Assembly: GCF_004916975.1 (NCBI RefSeq)
Contig: NZ_STGQ01000001.1
Span: 248,001 to 312,000, forward strand
Direction of reading: 5' to 3'
DNA: 64,000 nt
DNA from: Paenibacillus dokdonensis
GTDB lineage: Bacteria > Bacillota > Bacilli > Paenibacillales > Paenibacillaceae
This document shows, piece by piece, positions 35,304 through 45,059 of this stretch; position 1 is the stretch's first letter; each line of letters begins with the position of its first letter. The notes beneath the pieces were generated by a model. The model searched no databases. It was not told where the DNA came from and saw nothing but the letters and a program-made list of their open reading frames with translations. The translations under genes and the position numbers were made by a program.

Positions 35304-35786
35304 CTATGCCTTTTTGGATTTGGCAATTCTATAAGACGGATTCAATGTTCTTGCTGAGACATAGAGCATGAAGCCGTACAATAGATGTCCGGTAAACCAC
35401 CAGGTAAAAGCAGTCATATCAATAGGCGAGGGCACTCGATCGGACAAGGCTGCCAGCGGGAAAAACAGCAGCGATGACAGGAGGCCCAAGGTCAGGGCTC
35501 TCAGCAGACTATGCGGTTTCGGGCTGAGCATGTTCCACCCGGAATAAAGAATCCCGATTCCAAGGGACATCATTAGATGCAGAGCAAACTCGACCCACTC
35601 AGGTATCATCGGCGGCAGAAAGCTTACAAAATCAACATTCAGCAGCAGGTGGTACACCAGATGCCCGGTTATGTGCTCCACGAGCTTGAGGAAGATACCG
35701 AGAATGATACCGCCAAGCAGACCGCAGATGAGCCCGCTGATCCAGAAGGCAGGGGACAGGACGAGGTGTTTCAGACGGTTATCCAG
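35304..35786 (-). CDS. YagU-like four-TM membrane protein, probable CTG start
   Basis: About 160 aa. The first canonical start in frame is a GTG at 35681, but coding pattern and hydrophobicity continue upstream (SPAFWISGLICGLLGGIILG), and GGGAGG at 35796-35801 sits 9 nt before a CTG at 35784-35786, with a stop codon just beyond. I therefore take CTG as the likely start; GTG 35681 would give 125 aa and remove the first membrane helix. Four transmembrane helices (ICGLLGGIILGIFLKLV, LHLMMSLGIGILYSGW, LRALTLGLLSSLLFFPLAAL, TWWFTGHLLYGFMLYVS) in a YagU-like order. Function unknown. Confidence 0.6.
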   Translation of the reverse strand: MDNRLKHLVLSPAFWISGLICGLLGGIILGIFLKLVEHITGHLVYHLLLNVDFVSFLPPMIPEWVEFALHLMMSLGIGILYSGWNMLSPKPHSLLRALTLGLLSSLLFFPLAALSDRVPSPIDMTAFTWWFTGHLLYGFMLYVSARTLNPSYRIAKSKKA

Positions 35787-36165
35787 AAAGGCTTACCTCC
35801 CGTAAAAAGAATTGGGCAGCTAAAAAATTGTGACAAATTATTTCAGGAGAAAAGAAAAGAATACTCGAAATGTGACCGCTTTAATCAGCGGTATATTACG
35901 ATTTTTTATCATTCTGAATGTTGACAAATGCTGCCGCATAATGACGTTCCCGGCAGGGAATGGTGATAAAGGATATGGAAAAGAAGACTGCCAAGTGTTA
36001 CAATAAGTCAAAATGAAACATTCAAGCGGAGCTTCTTCATAATCCGCAGGCTGGAGAAGGCTTTTGATGCCTTTCTTTTGTGTTCATTGTAGTTGATTTA
36101 ACCAGGATTATGAAGCAGCATCGCTGCCGCTTTTAAATTTCCCAGAATACTTAAGGAGGATAAAC
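35787..36165. other. Leader and promoter region of transketolase
   Basis: About 380 nt without a gene. Hairpins: ACCGCT/AGCGGT at 35875-35892, followed by a T-rich stretch, and CTGCCG/CGGCAG at 35931-35956. AAGGC/GCCTT near 36058-36074, followed by CTTTTG, is terminator-like. A TTGACA at 35921-35926 has no good partner at the proper distance. The transketolase ribosome binding site AAGGAGG is at about 36152. Confidence 0.4.
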
Positions 36166-38208
36166 ATGACTGACAAGAATCAAGCGATCGACAAAAAAGA
36201 GAATTCGACTATCGATAATCTTTCGATCACCACCATTCGTACTTTGGCTATCGATGCCATCGAGAAAGCGAACTCCGGACACCCCGGCATGCCTATGGGC
36301 TCTGCGCCAATGGGTTACCAATTGTTCGCCAAAACGATGAACCACAATCCGGAAAATCCAACTTGGATCAACCGTGACCGTTTCGTATTGTCTGCAGGAC
36401 ATGGATCCATGCTTCTGTACAGCTTGCTGCACCTGAGCGGCTACGATCTTCCAATGGAAGAGCTGAAGCAGTTCCGTCAATGGGGAAGCTTGACACCAGG
36501 TCACCCTGAATTCGGACATACAGCAGGCGTTGACGCAACGACCGGACCTCTCGGCCAAGGTATTGCTATGGCGGTTGGTATGGCTATGGCTGAAGCACAG
36601 CTGGCTGCAACATACAACAAAGATCAATTCAATGTTGTTGATCATTACACATACGCAATTTGCGGCGACGGCGACCTGATGGAAGGTATCTCTTCTGAAG
36701 CAGCTTCCCTGGCTGGTCATCAGAAGCTCGGCAAATTGATCACACTATATGATTCCAATGACATTTCCCTGGATGGAAAATTGAACCTTTCCTTCTCCGA
36801 AAATGTTCAAAAGCGTTTTGAAGCTTATGGCTGGCAAGTGCTGCGCGTTGAAGACGGAAATGATCTTCCTGCCATCGAAAAAGCGATTGCTGAAGCTCAA
36901 GCTGAAACGGAAAAACCAACCCTGATCGAAGTGAAAACGATCATCGGTTACGGCAGCCCGAACAAGCAGGGTAAAGGCGGCCACGGTGGTACGCACGGTT
37001 CTCCGCTGGGTTCCGACGAAGCCAAGCTGACCAAGGAATTCTACAACTGGGTATACGAGGAAGATTTCCATGTTCCGGATGAAGTACGTGCACACTTCGC
37101 TAAAGTGAAGGAGCATGGCGTGAAAGTGAACAAGGAATGGAACGAGCAGTTCGAAGCTTATAAAAAGGCTTACCCAGAACTTGCAGCCCAGTTCGATACA
37201 GCTGTTGCCGGCGATCTACCAGAAGGCTGGGATGCTGATCTGCCGAAGTATGCCGTAGAAGACAAAGCCGTTTCCACTCGCGTGGCTTCCGGTAATGCCT
37301 TGAACGGTCTTGTAGGCAACGTGCCTCAGCTTACGGGCGGTTCTGCCGACCTTGAAAGCTCCACCATGACTCATCTAAACGGTTTGACCAATTTTACACC
37401 GCAAAGCCGCGAAGGCCGTAACATCTACTTCGGGGTACGCGAATTTGGTATGGCTGCAGCCATGAACGGTATGATGCTCCATGGCGGCGTTAAAGTGTTC
37501 GGCGGCACATTCTTCGTGTTCACCGACTACCTGCGTCCAGCGGTACGTCTGGCTTCCATCATGAAACTGCCTGTTACTTACGTGTTGACACATGACAGTA
37601 TCGCAGTTGGTGAAGACGGACCAACGCATGAACCAATTGAACAGCTGGCTTCCCTGCGTATCATTCCGGGTCTGACTGTTATCCGTCCGGCTGATGGCAA
37701 TGAAACCTCTGCTGCATGGGCTTATTCCGTAGAAAACAAAGAGAACCCTGTGGCGTTGGTATTGACTCGTCAAAACCTTCCAATCCTGGCTGGCACGGTT
37801 GAAGGTGCAAAAGAAGGTATCAAACGCGGTGCGTACGTGGTAGCCGATGCGAAGAATGGCAAACCGGTTGCCCAAATTATCGCAACAGGCTCCGAAGTTC
37901 AACTGGCTGTCAAAGCTCAGGAAGAACTTGCTAAAGAAGGCATTGAAGTACGTGTCATCAGTATGCCAAGCTGGGGCCTGTATGAGAAACAGGATCAAGC
38001 TTACAAGAATTCCGTCATTCTTCCTGACGTGAAAGCCCGTCTTGCTATTGAAATGGCGCAAACCTTCGGGTGGGAACGTTATGTTGGCGACAAAGGCGAT
38101 ATTCTTGGCATCACGACCTTCGGTGCATCCGCTCCCGGGGACAGAGTTATCAAAGAATACGGATTTACGGTGGAAAACGTCGTTAGCCGCGTCAAAGCGC
38201 TGCTCTAA
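36166..38208 (+). CDS. tkt: Transketolase
   Basis: 680 aa, normal length. ThDP-binding region [21 protein letters not shown] with the following Asn-Asp, N-terminal [20 protein letters not shown], the loop [20 protein letters not shown], and the pyrimidine-domain motifs [15 protein letters not shown] and [20 protein letters not shown]. The enzyme moves C2 units between sugar phosphates in the non-oxidative pentose phosphate pathway (Mg, ThDP, cytosol). Start ATG after AAGGAGGATAAAC. A purine/pyrimidine phosphorylase follows 54 nt later on the same strand. Confidence 0.96.
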   Translation: MTDKNQAIDKKENSTIDNLSITTIRTLAIDAIEKANSGHPGMPMGSAPMGYQLFAKTMNHNPENPTWINRDRFVLSAGHGSMLLYSLLHLSGYDLPMEELKQFRQWGSLTPGHPEFGHTAGVDATTGPLGQGIAMAVGMAMAEAQLAATYNKDQFNVVDHYTYAICGDGDLMEGISSEAASLAGHQKLGKLITLYDSNDISLDGKLNLSFSENVQKRFEAYGWQVLRVEDGNDLPAIEKAIAEAQAETEKPTLIEVKTIIGYGSPNKQGKGGHGGTHGSPLGSDEAKLTKEFYNWVYEEDFHVPDEVRAHFAKVKEHGVKVNKEWNEQFEAYKKAYPELAAQFDTAVAGDLPEGWDADLPKYAVEDKAVSTRVASGNALNGLVGNVPQLTGGSADLESSTMTHLNGLTNFTPQSREGRNIYFGVREFGMAAAMNGMMLHGGVKVFGGTFFVFTDYLRPAVRLASIMKLPVTYVLTHDSIAVGEDGPTHEPIEQLASLRIIPGLTVIRPADGNETSAAWAYSVENKENPVALVLTRQNLPILAGTVEGAKEGIKRGAYVVADAKNGKPVAQIIATGSEVQLAVKAQEELAKEGIEVRVISMPSWGLYEKQDQAYKNSVILPDVKARLAIEMAQTFGWERYVGDKGDILGITTFGASAPGDRVIKEYGFTVENVVSRVKALL

Positions 38209-38262
38209 GCGTTTAATCCCTGCATAGATCAAGTTCCAGAAGATGAGGAGCAGTGAGTATTC

Positions 38263-38580
38263 ATGTCGCAATTGAAGAACGCAACGATTGTCAAAGCAGC
38301 GAATATTTATTATGACGGTCAGGTAACCAGCCGGACCGTCATCCAAGAAGACGGAAGCAAGGTAACGCTCGGCATCATGCTTCCAGGCACTTATGAATTC
38401 GGTACGGACGGCCCGGAAATTATGGAGATTGTTTCCGGTCAGCTAAAGGTTCTTCTGCCCGGTGCAGACACGTGGCAGGAAATTAACGGATCGGCAACTT
38501 TCCATGTGCCTGCCCGTTCCAAGTTCGCTCTGGAAGTGTTCAGTGTAACGGATTACTGTTGCTCCTATCCGGCGGAATAA
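38263..38580 (+). CDS. ppnP: Pyrimidine/purine nucleoside phosphorylase PpnP
   Basis: 105 aa, matching the YaiE/DUF1255 cupin family throughout (FTDSGKVTLGIMLPG-like GSKVTLGIMLPGTYEFGT; GPEIMEIVSGQLKVLLP; GSATFHVPARSKFALEV). Known for the family: phosphorolysis of several nucleosides to base and ribose-1-phosphate, feeding the pentose phosphate pathway. It lies just after transketolase, so a shared transcript makes metabolic sense. Start ATG after ATGAGGAGCAGTGAG. Confidence 0.9.
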   Translation: MSQLKNATIVKAANIYYDGQVTSRTVIQEDGSKVTLGIMLPGTYEFGTDGPEIMEIVSGQLKVLLPGADTWQEINGSATFHVPARSKFALEVFSVTDYCCSYPAE

Positions 38581-38582
38581 TG

Positions 38583-38627
38583 AAGAAGGGTAAGATTGCC
38601 GAAACGGCAATCTTACCCTTCTTATCA
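38583..38627. terminator. Strong bidirectional terminator
   Basis: A perfect 19-bp stem (AAGAAGGGTAAGATTGCCG and its complement at 38605-38623) with an AAA loop. It ends both the tkt-ppnP transcript and, on the other strand, the dehydrogenase gene at 38716. Confidence 0.95.
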
Positions 38628-38715
38628 TCCATGCACACAGCGATTTGAACCTGCATGCTGTTTTTCTCAGATCGTTACCTGCTGTATGAATAGTTTAGAT
38701 CGATACAAGTCAAAC

Positions 38716-39615
38716 TTATTGCAGCGGCTTGCCGCCGATAGTTTGTCCGATCCAAGCCTCATAGCATTTGACAACGGCGGAGAGATCTTCGTCGCCATAC
38801 CCTTGGGTCTGACCGGCCTGGAACAGGTTCTTGGTCAGATTGAGCAGAGGGGTTGGAATCCCGGAGCTATCGGTCAGGGAAGAAGCAAGCTTCAGATCCT
38901 TCAGCATCAAAGCCAGAGAGAACTGGTTGCTGAAGTCTGCTTCAATAATTTTACGGCCTTTGAGATCAGCTGCTTTGCTGCCTGCAGAGCCGAGCTGAAC
39001 GAGCTCAAGGAAGTTGTCTGCAGGAATACCTGACTTGGTGGCAATTGCAAAACCTTCGGCCAAAGCCAGGTTATTGATGCCGACCATGGTATTATGCGCC
39101 AGCTTGGCTACGGAGCCGCTGCCGTTGGGTCCCATATGAATGACCTTTTTACCAAGTGTGTCAAAAATGTCGGAAGAGCTTTCCAGGGTGGAAGCTTCGC
39201 CACCGACCATAAATACGAGTGTCCCGTCCACAGCCGCCGGTTTGCTGCCGGTTACCGGCGCATCGAGGAATTCAGCACCCTTTTCCTGGATAGCAGCGGC
39301 GAGCTCTTTGACGAGTCCCGGAGAAATCGTGCTGGAGTCAATGACCGTCATGCCCGGTTCAAGCGAATTCAGGATGCCGTTTTCACCGTAAAATACTTCA
39401 CGGATGGAATCGTCATTGCTGACCATCGTGATGACAACATCGCGGCCTGCGGAAGCTTCCCGCGGAGTAGCAGCCGATGCTGCGCCTTCTGCAACAAGCG
39501 GTTCGCATTTGGAAGCTGTGCGGTTGTATACGGTCACTTCAAAACCTTTTTTAAGCAGATTGGAAGTCATTGGCGCTCCCATGGTTCCCAGTCCGACAAA
39601 GCCTATCTTTTTCAT
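38716..39615 (-). CDS. Beta-hydroxyacid dehydrogenase (GarR/HIBADH-like)
   Basis: 299 aa from the ATG at 39615, which follows AAAAGGTGATCAC; an earlier in-frame start at 39651 is less likely. Rossmann motif KKIGFVGLGTMGAPMTSNLLKKG, substrate motif DAPVTGSKPAAVDGTL, and catalytic Lys region NGSGSVAKLAHNTMVG. The family reduces or oxidises 2-hydroxy-3-oxopropionate, 3-hydroxyisobutyrate or related short hydroxyacids with NAD(P). The exact substrate cannot be read by eye. It stands alone, divergent from pgi. Confidence 0.82.
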   Translation of the reverse strand: MKKIGFVGLGTMGAPMTSNLLKKGFEVTVYNRTASKCEPLVAEGAASAATPREASAGRDVVITMVSNDDSIREVFYGENGILNSLEPGMTVIDSSTISPGLVKELAAAIQEKGAEFLDAPVTGSKPAAVDGTLVFMVGGEASTLESSSDIFDTLGKKVIHMGPNGSGSVAKLAHNTMVGINNLALAEGFAIATKSGIPADNFLELVQLGSAGSKAADLKGRKIIEADFSNQFSLALMLKDLKLASSLTDSSGIPTPLLNLTKNLFQAGQTQGYGDEDLSAVVKCYEAWIGQTIGGKPLQ

Positions 39616-39903
39616 GTGATCACCTTTTCTATCAGAATGAGGATCACGCACACAGTTCTTTTATTGAAAAAGTATGTGTGAATCCCTGAAATTTAGTAGC
39701 CTTGTCTATTTTACCATGAGGCTTGCGGGTACACCATGAGGGACTGCTTCCGTGAAAGGCTCCGTCAAAAGCGGTCTGCCTGCTGTGAATACGCGCCGAT
39801 AGACTTTTTCTCATGCTTGCTAGTATCAGGAAATTACAGTATCCTATTCTAAAGCTATTTTTTCGGAGTGTAGAGTAGAGATGAAACCAGGAGGTAACGA
39901 CAG

Positions 39904-41259
39904 ATGTCTAACCCATTGAAATTTGATTACAGTAAAGCCCTCGAATTCATCAACCAACATGAAGTGGACTATTTTGCAGAACCGATCAAGCTGGCTCACG
40001 AGCAGCTACATAACAAAACCGGTGCAGGTTCCGACTATCTCGGATGGATCGACCTTCCAAGCGCATATGATAAAGAGGAATTTGCACGGATTCAAAAAGC
40101 AGCAAGCAAAATCCAAAGCGACTCGGATGTTCTGATTGTCATCGGAATCGGTGGTTCTTACCTTGGTGCACGTGCAGCCATCGAAGCACTGTCGCATTCC
40201 TTCTATAACTACTTGCCGAAGGACAAGCGTAAAACGCCTGAAATTTATTTTGCCGGCAACAACATCAGCTCGACTTATGTTACACATTTGCTTGATCTGG
40301 TGGAAGGCAAGGATTTCTCCGTTAACGTGATTTCCAAATCCGGTACAACGACAGAGCCTGCAATCGCATTCCGCATTTTCCGCGCAGCTTTGGAGAAGAA
40401 ATACGGTAAGGAAGAAGCCAAAAAACGTATCTACGCAACAACGGATAAGGAAAAAGGCGCGCTCAAAACACTCGCAACAGCAGAAGGCTATGAATCCTTT
40501 ATTATTCCGGATGACGTGGGTGGACGCTATTCCGTACTGACAGCTGTTGGTCTTCTGCCAATCGCTACTGCCGGCATCAATATTGATGATATGATGAAGG
40601 GTGCGGCTGATGCTTCCAAGGAATTCAGCAACCCGAATGTTTCTGAGAACCAAGCCTACCAATATGCTGCCGTTCGTAATGCCCTGTACCGTAAAGGCAA
40701 AGCGATTGAAATTCTCGTAAACTACGAGCCTGCCCTGCATTATGTATCGGAATGGTGGAAGCAGCTTTTCGGAGAGAGCGAAGGCAAGGATTATAAAGGT
40801 ATTTATCCAGCTTCCGTTGATTTCTCCACAGATCTGCACTCCATGGGTCAATTCATCCAGGAAGGCAGCCGGAATATTTTCGAAACCATCATTCAGGTGG
40901 AGAAGGTTGCTCATGAAATTACCATCGAGAGTGATCCCGATGATCTGGACGGATTGAACTTCCTGGAAGGCAAAACGATGGATTTCGTGAATAAAAAGGC
41001 TTTCCAAGGCACCATGCTGGCTCACACCGATGGACAGGTTCCAAACCTGATTGTAACTGTGCCTGATCTGACACCATATTCTTTTGGATATCTGGTTTAT
41101 TTCTTTGAAAAAGCTTGCGGCATCAGCGGTTATCTGTCAGGCGTGAATCCATTCGATCAGCCGGGCGTTGAAGCTTACAAGAAAAATATGTTCGCATTGC
41201 TTGGCAAACCAGGCTATGAAAAAGAGAAGGCTGATCTGGAAGCCAGACTTTCTGAATAA
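39904..41259 (+). CDS. pgi: Glucose-6-phosphate isomerase
   Basis: 451 aa. Conserved signatures: [49 protein letters not shown] (first PROSITE-like motif) and the second near [14 protein letters not shown]. It interconverts glucose-6-phosphate and fructose-6-phosphate in glycolysis and gluconeogenesis. ATG with CCAGGAGGTAACGACAG upstream. The length fits Bacillus-type enzymes. Terminator-like hairpin at 41293. Confidence 0.96.
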   Translation: MSNPLKFDYSKALEFINQHEVDYFAEPIKLAHEQLHNKTGAGSDYLGWIDLPSAYDKEEFARIQKAASKIQSDSDVLIVIGIGGSYLGARAAIEALSHSFYNYLPKDKRKTPEIYFAGNNISSTYVTHLLDLVEGKDFSVNVISKSGTTTEPAIAFRIFRAALEKKYGKEEAKKRIYATTDKEKGALKTLATAEGYESFIIPDDVGGRYSVLTAVGLLPIATAGINIDDMMKGAADASKEFSNPNVSENQAYQYAAVRNALYRKGKAIEILVNYEPALHYVSEWWKQLFGESEGKDYKGIYPASVDFSTDLHSMGQFIQEGSRNIFETIIQVEKVAHEITIESDPDDLDGLNFLEGKTMDFVNKKAFQGTMLAHTDGQVPNLIVTVPDLTPYSFGYLVYFFEKACGISGYLSGVNPFDQPGVEAYKKNMFALLGKPGYEKEKADLEARLSE

Positions 41260-41292
41260 CGAAGACTACTGAGAATAGACATAAGGCTGAAG

Positions 41293-41340
41293 GAAGCAGT
41301 TCACCGGTTGAGGATTACACGGGGGACTGCTTTCTTTTCA
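41293..41340 (+). terminator. Terminator after pgi
   Basis: AAGCAGT near 41294-41300 and ACTGCTT at 41326-41332, spaced by a loop, then CTTTTC. It overlaps the leader of the next gene, so readthrough or attenuation is possible. Confidence 0.55.
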
Positions 41341-41360
41341 AACAGGGAAAGGGTTAAGGG

Positions 41361-41993
41361 ATGATAGATCGTTACCGTACCGTTCGAAAAAGCGGCGACA
41401 AGGAAATCGTAATCAAGAAATCGCGGTTTATCGGTCACATTATGCCGGTAGAAAGCGAAGAGGATGCAAACGCTTTTATCGAGGATATCCGGAAAAAGCA
41501 CTGGAACGCGACGCATAACTGTTTTGCATACATGATCGGTGAGCGTGACGAAATCCAGAAACAGTCGGATGACGGGGAGCCCAGCGGAACTGCGGGCAAG
41601 CCGATTCTTGAGGTGATCCGCCACCAAGGCCTGAAAAATGTGGCAGTTGTAGTCACCCGTTACTTTGGCGGAATTATGCTGGGTGCCGGCGGACTCATTC
41701 GTGCTTACACCGATGGCGCTGTGGCAGCCATTGAGGCAGGGGAAGCGATTACTCGTGTACTTCATCGTCAAATTTTTGTAGAATTAGATTATACGTGGCT
41801 AGGCAAGGTTGAAAATGAGCTTCGGAATCGCGAGGTGCGTATGGGGGAAACCCGCTTTACCGACAAGGTGACGCTGGAATGCCTGCCGCCCGATGCGGAG
41901 ACTCAGGAGTTTATGTCGTGGATGGTTGATCTGACTCAGGGTCAATCTCTGGTTACGGAGGGTGAGCAGCTTTATTTTACTGAAGGGGAATAA
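41361..41993 (+). CDS. YigZ/IMPACT family protein
   Basis: 210 aa. The N-terminal UPF0029 domain shows KSRFIGHIMPVESEEDA, HWNATHNCFAYMIG, SDDGEPSGTAGKPILEV and VVVTRYFGGIMLGAGGLIRAY, with the C-terminal DUF1949 domain after that. Homologues (E. coli YigZ, B. subtilis YvyE, eukaryotic IMPACT) bind RNA or ribosome factors; the role is not settled. ATG after AAAGGGTTAAGG. Five nt before the TetR gene, likely one transcript. Confidence 0.9.
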   Translation: MIDRYRTVRKSGDKEIVIKKSRFIGHIMPVESEEDANAFIEDIRKKHWNATHNCFAYMIGERDEIQKQSDDGEPSGTAGKPILEVIRHQGLKNVAVVVTRYFGGIMLGAGGLIRAYTDGAVAAIEAGEAITRVLHRQIFVELDYTWLGKVENELRNREVRMGETRFTDKVTLECLPPDAETQEFMSWMVDLTQGQSLVTEGEQLYFTEGE

Positions 41994-41998
41994 GGTCT

Positions 41999-42583
41999 AT
42001 GGCAAGAAGAGCAGTGGAACAGGAGTTATCCAGGGAGAGGATTCTGGAAGCAGCCAGACATTTGTTCGTCACAAAGGGCTACAGGGCAATCTCCATGCGC
42101 AGTATAGGTCAGCATTTAGGTTATAGTCATGGTTCCTTGTATTATCATTTTAAGGAAAAGGCGGAGCTGTTTTACGCCATTGTCGTGGAGGACTTCAACA
42201 ATCTTGCGGTTCAGCTGAACAAAGTCATCAAGGCTTCTCCCGTTCAGGATTTAACGAAGGTGGAGCAGCTGATGATCGAGTTTATTCGTTTCGGTCTGGA
42301 TCATCCGTACCAGTATGAAATTATGTTCATGATCCGGGATGAGGAGCTGTTGTCCTATTGTCGGACAGAGCAGGGGCGCTGTTTGGAATTGTTTGCATCC
42401 ATCGTGCGCCGTTACATGAATGAAGACACGCACGGTCCGGATTTTTGCCGAAACTTGCCGCTGACACTTTTTTTGGCCATGCACGGCTTCATATCCTATT
42501 ACATTCAGGATCGAGTCACCTTTGAGGAAGTTAAACCCGCAGCGATAACGCATGTGAAAATATGCTGTGAGGGTCTGCGGTAG
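41999..42583 (+). CDS. TetR-family transcriptional regulator
   Basis: 194 aa. N-terminal helix-turn-helix: SRERILEAARHLFVTKGYRAIS, SIGQHLGYSHGSLYYHFKEKAELF. The C-terminal ligand-binding domain resembles TetR_C_33-like folds. ATG after GGGGAATAAGG. The target is unknown; it is directly after the YigZ gene, and no efflux gene adjoins, so a function cannot be read from context. Confidence 0.88.
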   Translation: MARRAVEQELSRERILEAARHLFVTKGYRAISMRSIGQHLGYSHGSLYYHFKEKAELFYAIVVEDFNNLAVQLNKVIKASPVQDLTKVEQLMIEFIRFGLDHPYQYEIMFMIRDEELLSYCRTEQGRCLELFASIVRRYMNEDTHGPDFCRNLPLTLFLAMHGFISYYIQDRVTFEEVKPAAITHVKICCEGLR

Positions 42584-42723
42584 CCGTTTCTTTGCAGATA
42601 TATACTTTATAGCGTTGAATTGGTATTGCGTAAAAGCATACCTCTTGGATGGTGAAGGGGATAGGCAGGATTGCCTGAACCCCGACGCCAGTTTTGTTTT
42701 GTCCAGCTTATTTGACTACCTGT

Positions 42724-43125
42724 CTATCCCTGCATGATCTTTACATGGTATTGTCTGCGGCGGGGGCCGTCAAACTCGCAAAAATAAATGCCCTGCCAGC
42801 GGCCCAGCAGCAATTCACCTTCGGTAATAATAACGGTTTGGGAGGGACCGCAGGTAATGGACTTCAGGTGGGAGGCGGTGTTACCTTCAGCATGCCGGTA
42901 TTTGGGGTGTTTCCATGGATATACCTCATCAAGGCGCATCAGCACATCCCGCTTTACGTCCGGATCCGCATTCTCGTTAATTGCAATCCCGGCGGTTGTA
43001 TGGGGACAATAGATCAGTACGGTACCCTCCTTAACTCCGCTCTTATGAACAAGTGATATCAATTCCCGCGTAATATCCCTCATTTCATCACGGCCTGTTG
43101 TGGCCAGCTCAAGTGTATACAGCAT
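42724..43125 (-). CDS. YjbQ/UPF0047 family protein
   Basis: 133 aa. Family motifs: VLIYCPHTTAGIAINENADPDV, HAEGNTASHLKSI, and GELLLGRWQGIYFCEFDGP. Homologues show thiamin-phosphate-synthase-like side activity and are metal-binding through His residues; physiological role is unclear. ATG with AGAGGAGAATCTAC upstream. It stands alone, divergent from the sulfate operon. Confidence 0.9.
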   Translation of the reverse strand: MLYTLELATTGRDEMRDITRELISLVHKSGVKEGTVLIYCPHTTAGIAINENADPDVKRDVLMRLDEVYPWKHPKYRHAEGNTASHLKSITCGPSQTVIITEGELLLGRWQGIYFCEFDGPRRRQYHVKIMQG

Positions 43126-43448
43126 GTAGATTCTCCTCTCTTATTCTCGAACCCAATCCTATGATTAAGGAATACAGAATGCATCCTTCAGTGAGAATAC
43201 GCCTAATGACGTTATTTTCTAAAAATAGCCGCTAATATATGTATACCCCATTTTAAACGCTGCAAAGTACGAATAATTCATTCCAACTTATATATTGACG
43301 ATGACAGACAGTTTTTGGTAAAGTATCTCTTAAGCAAGTATAAAACCAAGTATACAAATAGGAATTAACTTAATTGTAAGATTAAATAATCGTTTTGACA
43401 ATGACTGATTTGTGTATGACCGATTCAAGTAGGCGGGGGGAGAGGCGT
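43126..43448 (+). promoter_or_regulatory. Promoter and repeat region of the sulfate operon
   Basis: Seen: TTGACG at 43295-43300, an 18-nt spacer, and TAAAGT at 43319-43324, a plausible SigA-type promoter. Downstream the octamer CAAGTATA occurs at 43335-43342 and 43347-43354, with a 12-nt period, and AAGTAT appears once more at 43321. ATAGGAATTAA at 43358-43368 recalls the half-motif I remember for CymR, the cysteine-metabolism repressor. No S-box riboswitch was seen. Sulfur control through CymR is inference. Confidence 0.45.
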
Positions 43449-44264
43449 ATGAATACACTGCTGCGTCATAAAGGCTGGACATGGGGGTTCCGCAGCACCC
43501 TTCTGTTGTATTTTATGCTGCTGGTCATCCTTCCTTTGCTGGGTGTATACTACCATTCCCTTTCCGAAGGCTGGAATTTGTTTGTGGATAGTATCACGGA
43601 TCCTATTGCCTGGAAGGCGGTCCTGCTGACCGTCCGACTGGCTCTTACGGCAGCGGTCGCGAATATCCTGATCGGCACGATGATTAGCTGGGTGCTGGTG
43701 CGCTGCCGTTTTCCGGGAAGATCACTGCTGAACAGTTTAGTGGATCTGCCTTTTGCCTTGCCTACCGCTGTGGGAGGGCTAATGATCCTGCTGTTGTTGG
43801 GACCTGTGAGCTGGGTGGGTAAAGCTGCTGAAGCTCTGGGTTTTGAGATTGTATTCCACCCGCCGGCAATTATTATCGCGATGGTGTTCGTCACTTTCCC
43901 GTTTGTCATTCGCGCGGTTCAGCCGCTGCTGGAGGAGATAGATCCTTCCGAGGAAGAGGCAGCACGAACGCTTGGAGCATCAGGCGTGAAGGTCTTTTTC
44001 CAAGTGGTGCTTCCGTCCATGATGCCCGGTATCCTGAGCGGCGGTATGCTTGCCTTTTCCAGGGCGTTGGCCGAATTTGGCGCGGTGGTACTGGTTGCCG
44101 GAAATATTCCGGGCCGGACGCTGGTCGCTTCGGTCTATATATACGGAGAGGTTGAAAGCGATAATACAGCGGGAGCGGCGGCGGTGTCGGTGCTGCTCTT
44201 GACGCTTTCCTTTGTTATTCTATGGGTCGTGAACTGGGTACAAACACGGGGGAAAAACCTATGA
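43449..44264 (+). CDS. cysT: Sulfate ABC transporter permease CysT
   Basis: 271 aa from the ATG at 43449, which follows GGCGGGGGGAGAGGCG; an earlier in-frame start at 43395 is not supported. Six transmembrane helices, with the permease (EAA) loop EEAARTLGASGVKVFFQVVLPSMMPGIL. Sulfate/thiosulfate permeases work as CysT-CysW heterodimers with the CysA ATPase. The next gene overlaps its stop by 4 nt. Confidence 0.9.
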   Translation: MNTLLRHKGWTWGFRSTLLLYFMLLVILPLLGVYYHSLSEGWNLFVDSITDPIAWKAVLLTVRLALTAAVANILIGTMISWVLVRCRFPGRSLLNSLVDLPFALPTAVGGLMILLLLGPVSWVGKAAEALGFEIVFHPPAIIIAMVFVTFPFVIRAVQPLLEEIDPSEEEAARTLGASGVKVFFQVVLPSMMPGILSGGMLAFSRALAEFGAVVLVAGNIPGRTLVASVYIYGEVESDNTAGAAAVSVLLLTLSFVILWVVNWVQTRGKNL

Positions 44265-45058
44265 ACAAGCTTTGGATTGCACTAACCTACGCTGTTTTTA
44301 CCGTACTCTTGATTATTCCGCTGGGTAAAATGACGCTGGCCGCCTTCAGCGGCGGACTGGGTGAGCTCGGTGCGGCATTGTCGCGGCCAGAGGCTCTGCA
44401 TGCATTTATGATGACAGCGCTCGTTGTTGTGACGGTCACACTGTTAAATACGCTGCTTGGGATGATGACCGCAGTCTATCTTGTGCGTGGCACCTGGATG
44501 AGCAGGGGGCTGAGACGACTGCTGAACAGCATCGTTGATCTTCCATACGCCGTGTCGCCGGTTATCGGTGGCTTAATGATCGTGCTGCTGCTTGGTCCGG
44601 GAAGCGCGGCGGGAACTTTCTTCGATCATATCGGATTCAAAATTGTATATGCATTCCCGGGAATGGTGATTGCGACGCTGTTCGTTACCTTTCCGCTGAT
44701 GGTTCGCGAGGTCATGCCTGTCCTTCAGGAAATCGGAACCCAGCAGGAGGAGGCGGCTTCAACGCTTGGCGCTTACAGCTGGACAACGTTCTGGAAGGTC
44801 ACCTGGCCCTCCATCCGCTGGGCTGTTATATATGGTGTGGTGCTGACGATTGCCCGTGCCTTGGGGGAGTTCGGTGCCGTGCTGGTCGTTTCAGGCAACA
44901 TCATTAACCGTACGCAGACCGCGACGACACTGATCTATCAGGATGTCGAGAATTTTAATGTTACCTCAGCCAACGGTGCGGCACTGGTATTGGCGGCGTT
45001 CTCCATAGGGCTGATGCAGATGATGGAATGGGCGAAAAAAAGAAGGGGAGTGCACTGA
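44261..45058 (+). CDS. cysW: Sulfate ABC transporter permease CysW
   Basis: 265 aa. ATG at 44261 overlaps the cysT stop (ATGA); an upstream in-frame start at 44222 lies inside cysT. EAA loop QQEEAASTLGAYSWTTFWKVTWPSI and typical CysW residues GALGEFGAVLVVSGNI-like ALGEFGAVLVVSGNI. Six transmembrane helices. The end of the protein abuts cysA with a 1-nt gap, so the three genes are tightly coupled. Confidence 0.9.
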   Translation: MNKLWIALTYAVFTVLLIIPLGKMTLAAFSGGLGELGAALSRPEALHAFMMTALVVVTVTLLNTLLGMMTAVYLVRGTWMSRGLRRLLNSIVDLPYAVSPVIGGLMIVLLLGPGSAAGTFFDHIGFKIVYAFPGMVIATLFVTFPLMVREVMPVLQEIGTQQEEAASTLGAYSWTTFWKVTWPSIRWAVIYGVVLTIARALGEFGAVLVVSGNIINRTQTATTLIYQDVENFNVTSANGAALVLAAFSIGLMQMMEWAKKRRGVH

Positions 45059-45059
45059 T

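Noticed and set aside
37375..38346. Long open frame (323 codons) on the strand opposite transketolase
   Set aside because: It mirrors the highly coding-biased transketolase gene, has no ribosome binding site and encodes a cysteine- and phenylalanine-rich sequence unlike a protein.
40006..41025. Long open frame (339 codons) opposite glucose-6-phosphate isomerase
   Set aside because: Antisense shadow of pgi; composition is not protein-like and no start site is seen.
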